Shown here: one piece after another, positions 19,209 through 28,764 of the stretch
Position numbering within the stretch: the stretch's first letter is position 1
Layout of the letters: each line of letters begins with the position of its first letter
Assembly: GCF_000716715.1 (NCBI RefSeq)
Contig: NZ_JNYJ01000035.1
Span: 104,060 to 168,059 of the forward strand
DNA from: Dactylosporangium aurantiacum
Lineage (GTDB): Bacteria > Actinomycetota > Actinomycetes > Mycobacteriales > Micromonosporaceae
Reading direction: 5' to 3'
Length of the DNA stretch: 64,000 nt
Made by a program: the position numbers and the translations under genes
Notes under the pieces: model-generated
Told to the model about the DNA's origin: nothing
Database searches by the model: none
Seen by the model: only the letters and a program-made list of their open reading frames with translations

Positions 19209-20179
19209 GCGGGCGCAGTGGAGGCGGCGGCATGAGCGTGTTGAGGCGCCTGGCGCCGTTCGGCTTTCCCGCGCTGATCGTCGCGCTCGTGCCCATGGCC
19301 TGGGTGCTGGACGAGTACGCCACCAAGACCCTCACCAAGATCCTCGTCGTCGGGCTGCTCGCCGTCAGCGTCGCGCTGCTCACCGGCGTCGCGGGCCTGC
19401 CGACGCTGGGGCAGACCGCGCCGTACCTCGTCGGCGCCTACACCGCGGCCACGCTGGTGCGCCACGACGTGCACATCGGCGTCGTGCAGCTGCTTGCGGC
19501 GGCCGGGGCCGGGGCCCTGTTCGCCCTCGTCACCGCGCCGCTGGTGGTGTACGCCCGGGGCGTGGTGGTCCTCATGATCACCCTCGCGCTCGGCGAGCTC
19601 ACCTCGACCGTCGCGGGCCGGTGGAAGGCCGTCACCAACGGCACCGACGGCATGCTCGCCTTCGCCTCGCCGGCGCCGCTGCCGGGGCTGGTCACGCTGG
19701 ACACCGACCGGGCGACGTACCTCTACGTCCTCACCGTCGTCGCGGTGCTGGTCGGCGTGGTGCTGCTGGTGCTGCGCTCCCCGGCGGGCGCGATGCTGCG
19801 GGCCGCCCGTGACGGCGAGACCCGGATGCGGGCCAGTGGTCATCCCGTCGCCGGGTACCTCACCGTCGCCTACGTCGCCGCGGGCGCCCTCGCGGGCGCG
19901 GCGGGCGCGCTACTGGTCACCGTCGAGCGGTACGTCTCGCCCGGCGCCGGCGGCTTCGACGTCGCCGCGCTGGTACTGCTGGCGGTCGTCATCGGCGGCG
20001 CCACGTCGCTCGTCGGCGCGCTGCTCGGCGCGGGCCTCGTGGTGGCGACCCGCGACTGGCTCGCCGGCACCGACGACCGCCTGGCCGGGCACGCGCCACT
20101 GATCCTCGGCGGGCTGTTCGTCATCTGTGTCTATCTCCTGCCCCGTGGCCTGCTAGGAAAGCGGTCGGCACATGAGTGA
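19205..20179 (+). CDS. livM: LIV-type ABC transporter permease (LivM)
   Basis: 324-aa permease with about nine helices: VGLLAVSVALLTGVAGLPTLGQTAPYLVGAYTAA is the LivM entry motif, and RAARDGETRMRASGHPVAGY the cytoplasmic loop (EAA-like) that docks the ATPases. ATG at 19205 overlaps the LivH stop; a second Met ten codons in (MSVLRRLAPFG) is an alternative start. The 3' end overlaps LivG by 8 nt. Confidence 0.9.
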   Translation: MSGRSGGGGMSVLRRLAPFGFPALIVALVPMAWVLDEYATKTLTKILVVGLLAVSVALLTGVAGLPTLGQTAPYLVGAYTAATLVRHDVHIGVVQLLAAAGAGALFALVTAPLVVYARGVVVLMITLALGELTSTVAGRWKAVTNGTDGMLAFASPAPLPGLVTLDTDRATYLYVLTVVAVLVGVVLLVLRSPAGAMLRAARDGETRMRASGHPVAGYLTVAYVAAGALAGAAGALLVTVERYVSPGAGGFDVAALVLLAVVIGGATSLVGALLGAGLVVATRDWLAGTDDRLAGHAPLILGGLFVICVYLLPRGLLGKRSAHE

Positions 20180-20903
20180 CCTGCCCAGCGACCTCCTGCG
20201 GGTCGACGGTCTCGGCCGCCGGTACGGTGACCTCGCCGCCCTCGACGGGGTCGACCTGCGGGTGGCGCCCGGCGACCGGCTCGGGCTGATCGGTCCCAAC
20301 GGCGCCGGCAAGTCCACCCTGCTCAACCTGATCGCCGGGTCGCTGCGGCCGACCGCGGGCCGGATCCGCTTCGACGGGCGCGACGTCACCAGGCTCGGCC
20401 CGGCCCGCCGGGCCCGGCTCGGCGTGGGGCGCACCCACCAGCACCCGGCCGTCTGGTCGAGCCTGCCCGCCCTGGACAACGTGCTCGTCGCCGGCCGCCG
20501 GCCGTGGGGGCGGCTGCGGGCCGGCGGGCGCGAACGGGCCCGGGAGCTGCTCGCCGAGGTGGGCCTGGCCGGCGTGGAGCGCACCGCCGCGGGCGCGCTG
20601 TCGCACGGGCAGCGCCGGCAGCTGGAGCTGGCGATGGCCCTGGCCGGCGAGCCGCGCCTGCTGCTGCTCGACGAGCCCGCCGCCGGTCTGGCGCCGCCGG
20701 AGGTGGAGCTGCTGGCGTCGCTGCTGGCGGCGCTGCCGCGCACCGTGGCGATCCTGCTGGTGGAGCACCACCTGGACCTGGTCTACGGGTTCGCCGACCG
20801 GATCACCGTGCTGCACTCGGGGCGGCACGTGCACACCGGCACCGTCCCGGAGACCCGCTCCTCGCCCGAGGTCGCGGCAGCCTACGCCGGAGTCGCACCA
20901 TGA
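20172..20903 (+). CDS. livG: LIV-type ABC transporter ATP-binding protein (LivG)
   Basis: 243-aa ABC ATPase. Walker A GPNGAGKST near residue 40, signature LSHGQRRQLELAMAL, Walker B LLLLDEPAAGL, and H-loop VEHHLD. The usual LivG extension loop is present but short. ATG at 20172 lies inside the LivM 3' end; the stop overlaps LivF as ATGA. Energises uptake with LivF. Confidence 0.93.
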   Translation: MSDLPSDLLRVDGLGRRYGDLAALDGVDLRVAPGDRLGLIGPNGAGKSTLLNLIAGSLRPTAGRIRFDGRDVTRLGPARRARLGVGRTHQHPAVWSSLPALDNVLVAGRRPWGRLRAGGRERARELLAEVGLAGVERTAAGALSHGQRRQLELAMALAGEPRLLLLDEPAAGLAPPEVELLASLLAALPRTVAILLVEHHLDLVYGFADRITVLHSGRHVHTGTVPETRSSPEVAAAYAGVAP

Positions 20904-21577
20904 CGCTCACGATCGAAGGGGTGCACGCCGGGTACGGCGGCGGCACCGTCCTGCACGGGGTCGACCTCACGGTTCCGGAGGGCACCGCCCTGGCGGTGCT
21001 CGGCATGAACGGCGCCGGCAAGACCACCCTCGTGCACACCATCGCCGGCCTGGTCAAAGCGCGCTCCGGCAGCATCCGGCTGGACGGCGCCGAGCTGGCC
21101 GGGCGCCCGGCGCACCGCATCGCCAGGGCCGGTGTCGCGCTGGTGCCGCAGGGCCGCCGGGTCTTCGCCAGCCTCACCGTCGCCGAGCACCTGGGGCTGT
21201 CCCGGCGCAAGGGTGAGTGGACCGTGCCACGGGTGCTGGAGCTGCTGCCGCGGCTCGGCGAGCGGCGCACCCACAGGGGCAACCAGCTGTCCGGCGGCGA
21301 GGCGCAGATGCTCGCGATCGCCCGGGCGCTGCTCACCCAGCCGCGGCTGCTGCTGCTCGACGAGCCGTGCGAGGGGCTCGCGGTCGACCTGGCCGCCCGG
21401 GTGCGTGGCGTCGTGGCGGAGCTGACCCGCACGGGGCTGACCGTGCTGCTGGTCGAGCAGCAGCCGGAGCACGCCCGCGCCGTCACCGACCGCCTGGTCG
21501 TCCTGTCCAACGGCGTGATCACGGAACGTGGCGAGACGAGCACCGAAGGGGTATCAGAAATTTCCATGTTTCGATAG
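20900..21577 (+). CDS. livF: LIV-type ABC transporter ATP-binding protein (LivF)
   Basis: 225-aa ABC ATPase, the short second subunit. Walker A GMNGAGKTT, LivF-type Q-loop VPQGRRVFASLTVAEHL, signature LSGGEAQMLAIARAL, Walker B LLLLDEPCEGL and LVEQQPEHA with Q replacing the usual H-loop His, as in other LivF proteins. ATG at 20900 overlaps the LivG stop. A P450 gene follows after 36 nt. Confidence 0.93.
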   Translation: MTLTIEGVHAGYGGGTVLHGVDLTVPEGTALAVLGMNGAGKTTLVHTIAGLVKARSGSIRLDGAELAGRPAHRIARAGVALVPQGRRVFASLTVAEHLGLSRRKGEWTVPRVLELLPRLGERRTHRGNQLSGGEAQMLAIARALLTQPRLLLLDEPCEGLAVDLAARVRGVVAELTRTGLTVLLVEQQPEHARAVTDRLVVLSNGVITERGETSTEGVSEISMFR

Positions 21578-21613
21578 GTTGTCCTGGAGTCACTCTCCGA
21601 GAGGGAGCCCTCC

Positions 21614-22813
21614 ATGACGACACTGTCCTTCCCGCTGCCCAACGCGCCGACGCTGTACGCGCCGCTGCCCGCGCTCGGCGAGATCCAGCGCGACCAGGCC
21701 GTCGCCCGGATCGACACCCCCGACGGCGGGGTCGCCTACGTGGTGACCCGCTACGCCGACGTGCGCACCGTCCTGGTCGACCCGCGGTTCAGCCGCGCCG
21801 CCGCGGCCGCCTCCGGTTCCGCCGCCGCGGACTTCGGGCTCGGTGCGCTGGCCACCGACTCGATCGTCGGCATGGACCCGCCGGAGCACACCCGGCTGCG
21901 CAAGCTCGTCGCCCGCGCGTTCACCGCCCGCAGGGTCGAGCAGCTGCGGCCGGGCACGGCGAGGATCGTCGACGAGCTCATCGACGCGCTGCTCGACCTG
22001 CCCCAGCCGGCGGACCTGGTCGAGCACTTCTCCCTCGCACTGCCGGTACGGGTGATCTGCGACATGCTCGGGGTGCCCGCCGGCGATCGCGACACGTTCC
22101 ACGGCTGGTCCGACACGCTGCTGGGCGGTCCCGGCGCCGACCCGCGGGTGATGGGCGCCGCGCTGCGGGCGATGGGGGAGTACTTCGCCGGCCTGATCGC
22201 GGCCAAGCGGGCGAAGCCCGAGGACGACCTGATGACGGCGCTGATCGCGGCCCGCGACGAGCACGACCGGCTCACCGAGGAGGAGCTGGTGCGGCTCAGC
22301 CTCGGCATCCTCATCGGCGGCCACGAGACGACCGCCAACCAGATCACGATGATCCTGCTGACCCTGCGGCACTTTCCGGAGCAGGACGCCCTCCTGCGGG
22401 CCGACCCGTCGCTGATTCCCGGCGCGGTCGAGGAGCTGATGCGCTTCGTGCAGCTCGGCGACGGCGCCACCTCGCTGCCCCGGGTCGCGACCGAGGACGT
22501 CGAGCTCAGCGGGGTGACGATCCCGAAGGGCGCGGTCGTGCTGCCGGCGCTCGCCGTCGCCAACCGTGACCCCGGCGTGTACGACGAGCCCGACGGCCTC
22601 GACGTGACCCGCAAGGAGCTGTCGCACCTGTCGTTCGGGGCCGGCGTGCACCACTGCCTCGGCGCGCAGCTGGCCCGCATGGAGCTGCAGGAGGCGCTGC
22701 GCGGGCTGTTCACCCGGCTGCCGGGCCTGCGGGTCGCGGTGCCCGACGGGGAGCTGCGCTTCAAGCAGGGCATGATCGTGCGCAGCGTCGAGGCGCTGCC
22801 AGTCACCTGGTAG
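21614..22813 (+). CDS. cytochrome P450
   Basis: 399-aa soluble bacterial P450. The I-helix oxygen-binding motif GGHETTAN is near residue 236, ExxR (ELMR) near 273, and the heme loop FGAGVHHCLGAQLAR places the thiolate at Cys348; all three are intact. GAGAGGGAG precedes the ATG at 21614. Only 36 nt separate it from livF, so it is probably the last gene of the conservon/LIV unit. Some Streptomyces conservons also carry P450 genes, which supports a functional link; electron donors and substrate are unknown. Confidence 0.93.
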   Translation: MTTLSFPLPNAPTLYAPLPALGEIQRDQAVARIDTPDGGVAYVVTRYADVRTVLVDPRFSRAAAAASGSAAADFGLGALATDSIVGMDPPEHTRLRKLVARAFTARRVEQLRPGTARIVDELIDALLDLPQPADLVEHFSLALPVRVICDMLGVPAGDRDTFHGWSDTLLGGPGADPRVMGAALRAMGEYFAGLIAAKRAKPEDDLMTALIAARDEHDRLTEEELVRLSLGILIGGHETTANQITMILLTLRHFPEQDALLRADPSLIPGAVEELMRFVQLGDGATSLPRVATEDVELSGVTIPKGAVVLPALAVANRDPGVYDEPDGLDVTRKELSHLSFGAGVHHCLGAQLARMELQEALRGLFTRLPGLRVAVPDGELRFKQGMIVRSVEALPVTW

Positions 22814-22873
22814 CACCACGGCCGATCCGGCAAACGCCTCACGTCCACCCGCCGCCCTGCCGAACAGGCAGGC

Positions 22874-24343
22874 ATGACAGCGATCATGCGGCGCCCCGCA
22901 CCGTGGCAGGTCTGGCTCGGCTGCGGGGCGCTCATGATCGTCGTGTACTACGTGCTGCCGGCCGGCGGGTCCGGACGCGGCTTCCTGTACCCGGCCCTGT
23001 CGGCGTCCTGCACGCTCATGGTGGTGGCCGGGATCCGGCGCAACCGCCCGGTGCGCCCGTCGGTCTGGTACTGCGTCGCAGCCGGGCTCGGCATGTGGTC
23101 GACCGGTGACTTCGTGTTCGCCTACCTGTACTACGTGCGCGGGGACACCACGTTCCCCTCCTACGCCGACGCCTGCTACCTCGGCGCGATCCCCGTGTTC
23201 GCGGCCGGCGTCTTCATCCTGATCAAGGGCCGGGTCTCCCGCCGGGACCGCGCGGGCCTGCAGGACGCCCTCATCATCTCCACCGGCCTGGCGCTGCTGA
23301 CCTGGACGTTCATGATGCGCCCGATCGCCGAGGACCACTCGGTCGGGCTGCTCGCCCGGCTGGTCTCGCTCGCCGCGCCCGCCGGCGACCTGCTGCTCAT
23401 CGCGATGCTGCTGCGCCTGGTGGCCAGCCCCGGCGGCCGCAGCGCCAGCTACCGGTTCCTGATCGGCGGCTTCGCCTTCACACTCGGCACCGACGTGCTC
23501 TACAGCGTCGTCAACACCGTCGCCGTGTACGAGGGCGGCGCGATGGACGCCGGCTGGATGACCTCCTACCTGATGTTCGGCGCCGCCGCCCTGCACCCGT
23601 CGATGCGCTCGCTGTCGGAGGTCGCGCCGGACCGCGCCGAACGCTTCCACCGGCAGCGCATCGGGGTGCTCGCCGCGACCTCGCTGCTGGCCCCGGCGAC
23701 GCTCGTGTACGACGGGCTCACCGACCCGACCGACGTCGACTGGAAGGCGATCAGCGCCGGCTCGGTCGTGCTGTTCCTGCTGGTCGTGGCCCGGATGTCC
23801 GGTCTGGTGGCGCAGGTGCGCGATCAGGCCGCCCAGCTGGAGGCGCTGGCGCACAACGACGGGTTGACCGGGGTGCCGAACCGCCGCGCCTGGGACCTCG
23901 AGCTGCACCGCGAGACCATGAAGGCCCGCCGCGGCGGCACGGAGATCTGCGTGGCGCTGCTGGACCTGGACCACTTCAAGCGGTTCAACGACACCCACGG
24001 CCACCAGGCCGGTGACCGGCTGCTCAAGGAGGCGTCGGCCGCGTGGCGGGCGCTGCTGCGCCCCGGCGACGTCCTGGCCCGCTACGGCGGCGAGGAGTTC
24101 GGCGTGCTCCTGGTCGGCGCGTCCACGCTGGAGGCGGTGCGGGTCCTGGACCGGCTGCGCGAGGTCACCCCCCAGGGGCAGACGTTCTCCGCCGGCCTGG
24201 TCCGGTGGGATGGCGCCGAGTCCACGGACGAGGTCGTCGGCCGCGCCGACGAGGCGCTCTACCACGCCAAACACGACGGCCGGGACCGTGTTCACCTGTC
24301 CGACCCGATCCGGACGACCAGGGACACCCGCATCCTCGCGTAA
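22874..24343 (+). CDS. membrane-bound diguanylate cyclase (GGDEF)
   Basis: 489-aa protein with eight or so N-terminal membrane helices (residues about 15-310) and a C-terminal GGDEF domain (about 325-480). The active site is GGEEF near residue 405, and an RxxD inhibitory site (RPGD) sits exactly five residues before it, so product feedback is likely. It should make cyclic di-GMP at the membrane in response to an unknown signal. The sensor half resembles that of the GGDEF-EAL protein at 33561-35888 (both have an ALHPSM motif at its end). ATG at 22874. Confidence 0.92.
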   Translation: MTAIMRRPAPWQVWLGCGALMIVVYYVLPAGGSGRGFLYPALSASCTLMVVAGIRRNRPVRPSVWYCVAAGLGMWSTGDFVFAYLYYVRGDTTFPSYADACYLGAIPVFAAGVFILIKGRVSRRDRAGLQDALIISTGLALLTWTFMMRPIAEDHSVGLLARLVSLAAPAGDLLLIAMLLRLVASPGGRSASYRFLIGGFAFTLGTDVLYSVVNTVAVYEGGAMDAGWMTSYLMFGAAALHPSMRSLSEVAPDRAERFHRQRIGVLAATSLLAPATLVYDGLTDPTDVDWKAISAGSVVLFLLVVARMSGLVAQVRDQAAQLEALAHNDGLTGVPNRRAWDLELHRETMKARRGGTEICVALLDLDHFKRFNDTHGHQAGDRLLKEASAAWRALLRPGDVLARYGGEEFGVLLVGASTLEAVRVLDRLREVTPQGQTFSAGLVRWDGAESTDEVVGRADEALYHAKHDGRDRVHLSDPIRTTRDTRILA

Positions 24344-24356
24344 ACTTCGTTTCGTG

Positions 24357-24381
24357 GTTGTTGCAAGCTCTTGGCAACAAC
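24357..24381. promoter_or_regulatory. putative Nur (nickel-responsive Fur-family) operator
   Basis: A perfect 8-bp inverted repeat GTTGTTGC/GCAACAAC with a 9-nt spacer. Inside it TTGCAA-N5-TGGCAA (24361-24377) matches the Streptomyces Nur box tTGCaa-N5-ttGCAA at all but one position. It lies about 40 bp upstream of the M component of an ECF metal transporter, the expected place for a nickel-responsive repressor site. Confidence 0.6.
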
Positions 24382-24421
24382 GCTGGCATGGCAATAGGCT
24401 GCTCGCATGCCTGCGGTAGCC

Positions 24422-25108
24422 ATGCACATCTCCAACGGGATCATCGACAACCAGATCGCGTTGCTCTTCGCCGCCGTCGCGCTGGCCGGGCTCGGCCTGT
24501 GCTTCGTGCAGGGCCGCCGTGAGCTCGACGACCGGCTCGTGCCGATGGCCGGCCTGGTCGCGGCGTTCATCTTCGCCGTACAGATGCTCAACTTCCAGAT
24601 TCTGCCCGGGGTCAGCGGCCACCTGCTCGGCGGCACGCTCGCCGCCATCCTCGTGGGGCCCTACCTCGGCGCGATCTGCGTCTCGATCGTCCTCGTCGTG
24701 CAGGCGCTGATCTTCAGCGACGGCGGCGTCACCGCCCTCGGGCTCAACATCACCAACATGGCGCTGCTCGGCACCGCCGCCGGCTACCTGCTCGTGGCGA
24801 CCCTGCTGCGGGTCCTGCCCCGCACCACCTGGGCGCTGACCGTGACCGCCGTCGCCGCCTGCGTGGTGTCGGTGACCGTCGCCTCGCAGGGGTTCGTGCT
24901 GCAGTACGCCCTCGGCGGCGCCGTTGACGTCGGCCGGTCCCTCGGCGCGATCGCCGCGGCGATGGCCGGCACCCACCTGCTCATCGGGCTCGGCGAGGGC
25001 GTCATCACCGCGCTCACCGTCACCTACGTCGCGAAGGTCCGCCCGGACCTCGTCTATGCGGTGCGCAACCTGCGGCGCCCGGTCACCCGTGAGGCGGTCA
25101 CGGCATGA
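24422..25108 (+). CDS. cbiM: ECF metal transporter S component (CbiM/NikM)
   Basis: 228-aa membrane protein with about six to seven helices that captures Ni2+ or Co2+. The ATG at 24422 is preferred over one five codons earlier (24407) because CbiM/NikM proteins require an N-terminal Met-His (here MHISNGIIDNQ) as metal ligand. The conserved GHLLGGTLAAILVGPYLGAI and LIFSDGGVTALGLNITNMAL segments are intact. First gene of an M-N-Q-O set with 4-nt overlaps; the upstream Nur-like box argues for nickel rather than cobalt. No cobalamin riboswitch is seen in the 78-nt leader. Confidence 0.88.
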   Translation: MHISNGIIDNQIALLFAAVALAGLGLCFVQGRRELDDRLVPMAGLVAAFIFAVQMLNFQILPGVSGHLLGGTLAAILVGPYLGAICVSIVLVVQALIFSDGGVTALGLNITNMALLGTAAGYLLVATLLRVLPRTTWALTVTAVAACVVSVTVASQGFVLQYALGGAVDVGRSLGAIAAAMAGTHLLIGLGEGVITALTVTYVAKVRPDLVYAVRNLRRPVTREAVTA

Positions 25109-25467
25109 AGAAGTCGTCCTGGTTCATCCTCAGCGGACTCATCGCCGCGCTGCTGCTCGCGGGCGTGGTCAGCAACTTCGCCTCCAGCCACCCCGACGGC
25201 CTGGACTCCGTGGCCCGCGAGGGCTGCACGTTCGACGCCGACGGCACCATCACCGGCGGCACCTGCATGGCCCAGGGCGAGGCCGACAACCAGACCAAGG
25301 ACAGCCCGCTGGCCGACTACGGCCTGCGCGGCGTCGGCAACGACTTCCTGTCCACCGGCCTGTCCGGGGTGATCGGGGTCGTCGTCACGTTCGCGGTCGG
25401 CGGCGGCGTGTTCTGGCTGCTGCGCGCCGGCCGTCGCGACCCGGACCGGGCCAAGCAGGCGGCCTGA
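25105..25467 (+). CDS. cbiN: ECF metal transporter small subunit (CbiN/NikN, PDGLE-type)
   Basis: 120-aa protein with an N-terminal helix (about 7-25), an extracellular loop beginning HPDGLDSVA, the PDGLE motif of the CbiN/NikN family, and a C-terminal helix (about 88-108). It assists metal loading of CbiM/NikM. ATG overlaps the M gene stop; the Q gene GTG begins 1 nt after its stop. Confidence 0.85.
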   Translation: MKKSSWFILSGLIAALLLAGVVSNFASSHPDGLDSVAREGCTFDADGTITGGTCMAQGEADNQTKDSPLADYGLRGVGNDFLSTGLSGVIGVVVTFAVGGGVFWLLRAGRRDPDRAKQAA

Positions 25468-25468
25468 C

Positions 25469-26229
25469 GTGGGCGCCGGTCACAGCCACGCGCTGTACGT
25501 GCACCGCCACTCGCCCGTGCACGCCCTCGCGCCGGAGGTGAAGATCGCCGCCAGCGTGCTGTTCACCGTCGCGGTCGTGGCGACGCCGCGCGAGGCGCTG
25601 TGGGCGTTCGGCGGCTACCTCGCCGTCATCGTGGCGGTGGCGCTGACGGCCCGGATCGGCCTGCGCCGGCTGGCCCTGCGCTCGCTGATCGAGCTGCCGT
25701 TCATCCTGTTCGCGTTCGCGCTGCCGTTCCTCGGCCACGGCGAGCGGGTGCACTGGCTCGGGATGAGCCTGTCCGTCGACGGGCTCTACGGCATGTGGAA
25801 CATCCTCGCCAAGGGCACCCTCGGCGTGCTGTCCTCGCTGCTGCTGGCCGGCACCACCACGCCGCGCGACCTGCTGCTCGGCCTGGACCGGCTGCGCTGC
25901 CCGGCGATGATCACCCAGATCGCCACGTTCATGCTGCGCTACCTCGACGTGCTCGCCGCCGAGGGCCGCCGGATGCGCATCGCGCAGCGCTCCCGCGGCT
26001 ACGACCCGCGGTTCCTGTGGCAGATCAAGGGTTTCGCCAGCGGCATCGGGGCGCTGTTCCTGCGCGCGTTCGAGCGTGGCGAGCGGGTCTACCTGGCGAT
26101 GGTCTCCCGCGGGTACGAGGGGCGCATCCCGCTCGCCCTCGCCGGTGGCGGCGCGACGCCCGGGCAGTGGGCCGCCGCGGCCTGGGTGCCCGTCGTGGCC
26201 GGGACCATCGCGACGGTAGCGTTGCTGCG

Positions 26230-26233
<4 letters not shown>
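25469..26233 (+). CDS. cbiQ: ECF transporter transmembrane T component (CbiQ)
   Basis: 254-aa membrane protein with four to five helices and the two cytoplasmic Ala-Arg-Gly-like coupling motifs recognisable as RRMRIAQRSRGYD and YLAMVSRGYEGR, which contact the ATPase. GTG at 25469 is immediately downstream of CbiN. Its stop overlaps the CbiO GTG. Confidence 0.9.
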
Positions 26234-26969
<736 letters not shown>

Positions 26970-26973
<4 letters not shown>

Positions 26974-27803
26974 CCGAGTCCGCCACCTGGACGCGGGTGG
27001 ACGACGGACGGTTCCAGGTCGACCTGCTCACCGCCGACTACCGCCGGCACGCGTTCACCCGGCACAGCCACGCGACGTTCGCCATCGGTGTCGTGGTGTG
27101 CGGGGTCGAGCAGTTCCGCTACCGGGGCGAGCTGCACCGCGCGGGCGTCGGCAGCCTGGCCATCCTCGAGCCCGGCGAGCCGCACGACGGGCAGGCCGCG
27201 GGCCCGGCCGGGTGGGCGTACCGCGTCTTCTACCCGCCGGCCGACATGCTCTTCGACAGCGGCACCGGGCCGGCCCACTTCGCCGACGCGATCGTGCACG
27301 ACCCGCGCAGCGTGCACCTGGTCCGCTCGGCGCACGAGGAGCTGACCGCCGGTGCGGACCCGCTCGCCGGGCACTCGAAGCTGACCTGGGCCCTCGCCGC
27401 GGTCGTCCGGCGGCACGGCTCGCACGCCGGTGACCCGTCGGTGCTGTCGCCGCGGGACGCGGCGGCGGTGCGCAAGGTCGCCCAGGTCCGCGACCGGCTC
27501 ATGGCCGACCTGCGGTGCGCGCCGGGCCTGCGCGAGCTGGCCGCCGGGGTCGAGCTGTCCCCGTTCCACATGCTGCGCGTCTTCCGCGACGTCACGGGCT
27601 TCCCGCCGCACACCTGGCTGGTGCTGGAGCGGGTCTGCCGGGCCCGGCAGCTCCTCGCCGCGGGTGTCGCCCCCGCCCAGGTCGCCAGCGGGGTCGGCTT
27701 CGCCGACCAGGCCCACCTCACCCGCTGGTTCAAGCGCGTGACGGGCGTCACCCCGGCCGCATTCCGCAACGCCGTTCAAGACCCCGTCCGCACCCCCGCG
27801 TGA
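26970..27803 (+). CDS. AraC family transcriptional regulator
   Basis: 277-aa regulator. N-terminal AraC-binding cupin (FTRHSHATFAIGVVVCGVEQFRYRG, about residues 30-60; EPGEPHDGQ) and a C-terminal AraC HTH with CAPGLRELAAGVELSPFHMLRVFRDVTG and VASGVGFADQAHLTRWFKRVTGVTPAAF. ATG at 26970 overlaps the cbiO stop and the EamA gene begins 10 nt downstream. AraC-EamA pairs commonly control amino-acid or metabolite efflux; the overlap with a metal importer operon may be incidental. Confidence 0.9.
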
Positions 27804-27813
27804 AGCTCAGTCC

Positions 27814-28704
27814 ATGAGCCGTCGTGGGTGGATCCTGTTCATCGCCATGTCCGTCGTGTGGGGCGTGCCGTACCTGCTGATCAAGGTCGCGGTCCGGGAC
27901 ATCGGCCCCGCCGAGCTCGTCTTCCTCCGCACCGCCATCGGCGCGCTCCTGCTGCTGCCGATCGCGCTGTACCGCAAGGAGCTGCGCGAGTCGTTCCGCC
28001 CGTGGCTGCCGCTGCTCGCGTACACCGTCATCGAGATCGGCGTGCCGTGGCTGCTGCTGTCGCACGCCGAGCAGAAGGTCGACAGCTCCCTGACCGGTCT
28101 CGTCATCGCGGGCGTCCCCCTCGCGGCCGCCCTCATCGCGCGCGAACGCCTCTCCGCGAGCCGCGTCGCCGGCCTGCTCACCGGGCTCGCCGGCGTCGGC
28201 CTGCTCGTCGGCTTCCACGGCGGCACGGGCGGCGCCGTCCCGCTGCTGGAGCTGCTCGGTGTCGTGGTCTGCTACGCGACCGGCCCGCTGATCATCGAGC
28301 GCTGGCTCGCCGACGTGCCCCGCTACGGCGTCTCCACCGCGTCGCTGCTGCTCGGCGCGCTGCTCTTCGCCCCGGTCGCGGTGCCGGGCCTGCCGTCGCT
28401 GGCCCGCACGGTGACCCCCGGCCCGGCGCTCGCGGCGGTCGGGCTCGCCGTCATCTGCACCGCCCTGGCCTTCGTGCTGTTCTTCGCCCTCGTCGCGGAG
28501 GTCGGCGGGGTCCGCGCCACGGTGATCACGTTCGTCAACCCGGCGGTGGCGGTCGTCCTCGGCGCCGCCGTCCTCGGTGAGGAGATCACCCCGTTGACGG
28601 TGGGCGCGTTCGCGCTGATCCTCGCCGGGTCGTACCTGGCGACCCGGCGCAGGGCGGCGCCGGCGCCGGCCCCGGACGCCGAGCCCGCGCCCGTGTCTTC
28701 GTGA
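27814..28704 (+). CDS. EamA family (DMT superfamily) transporter
   Basis: 296-aa drug/metabolite-type exporter with ten predicted helices in two EamA repeats (about 5-140 and 150-285), e.g. WILFIAMSVVWGVPYLLIKVAV at the start and VITFVNPAVAVVLGAAVLGEEIT in repeat two. Probably exports an amino acid or a small metabolite from the cytosol. Ends in a strong hairpin that includes the stop codon; the AraC gene just upstream is the likely regulator. Confidence 0.9.
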   Translation: MSRRGWILFIAMSVVWGVPYLLIKVAVRDIGPAELVFLRTAIGALLLLPIALYRKELRESFRPWLPLLAYTVIEIGVPWLLLSHAEQKVDSSLTGLVIAGVPLAAALIARERLSASRVAGLLTGLAGVGLLVGFHGGTGGAVPLLELLGVVVCYATGPLIIERWLADVPRYGVSTASLLLGALLFAPVAVPGLPSLARTVTPGPALAAVGLAVICTALAFVLFFALVAEVGGVRATVITFVNPAVAVVLGAAVLGEEITPLTVGAFALILAGSYLATRRRAAPAPAPDAEPAPVSS

Positions 28705-28737
28705 TCCGGAGGGTCCGCGGTGGGCCCTCCGGATCAC
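28701..28737. terminator. bidirectional hairpin terminator
   Basis: Inverted repeat GTGATCCGGAGGG (28701-28713) and its perfect complement 28725-28737; the stem extends inward by three pairs (one G-U) to a 5-nt loop. It contains the EamA stop and separates this gene from the convergent PadR gene. No T tract, as is common in actinomycetes. Confidence 0.75.
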
Positions 28738-28764
28738 GGCCGGTCGCCGGCCTCGGCCGGCGCA

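Noticed and set aside
24344..24421. Cobalamin riboswitch upstream of cbiM
   Set aside because: Leader of 78 nt is too short, and no B12-box was found; a Nur-like operator explains the site better.
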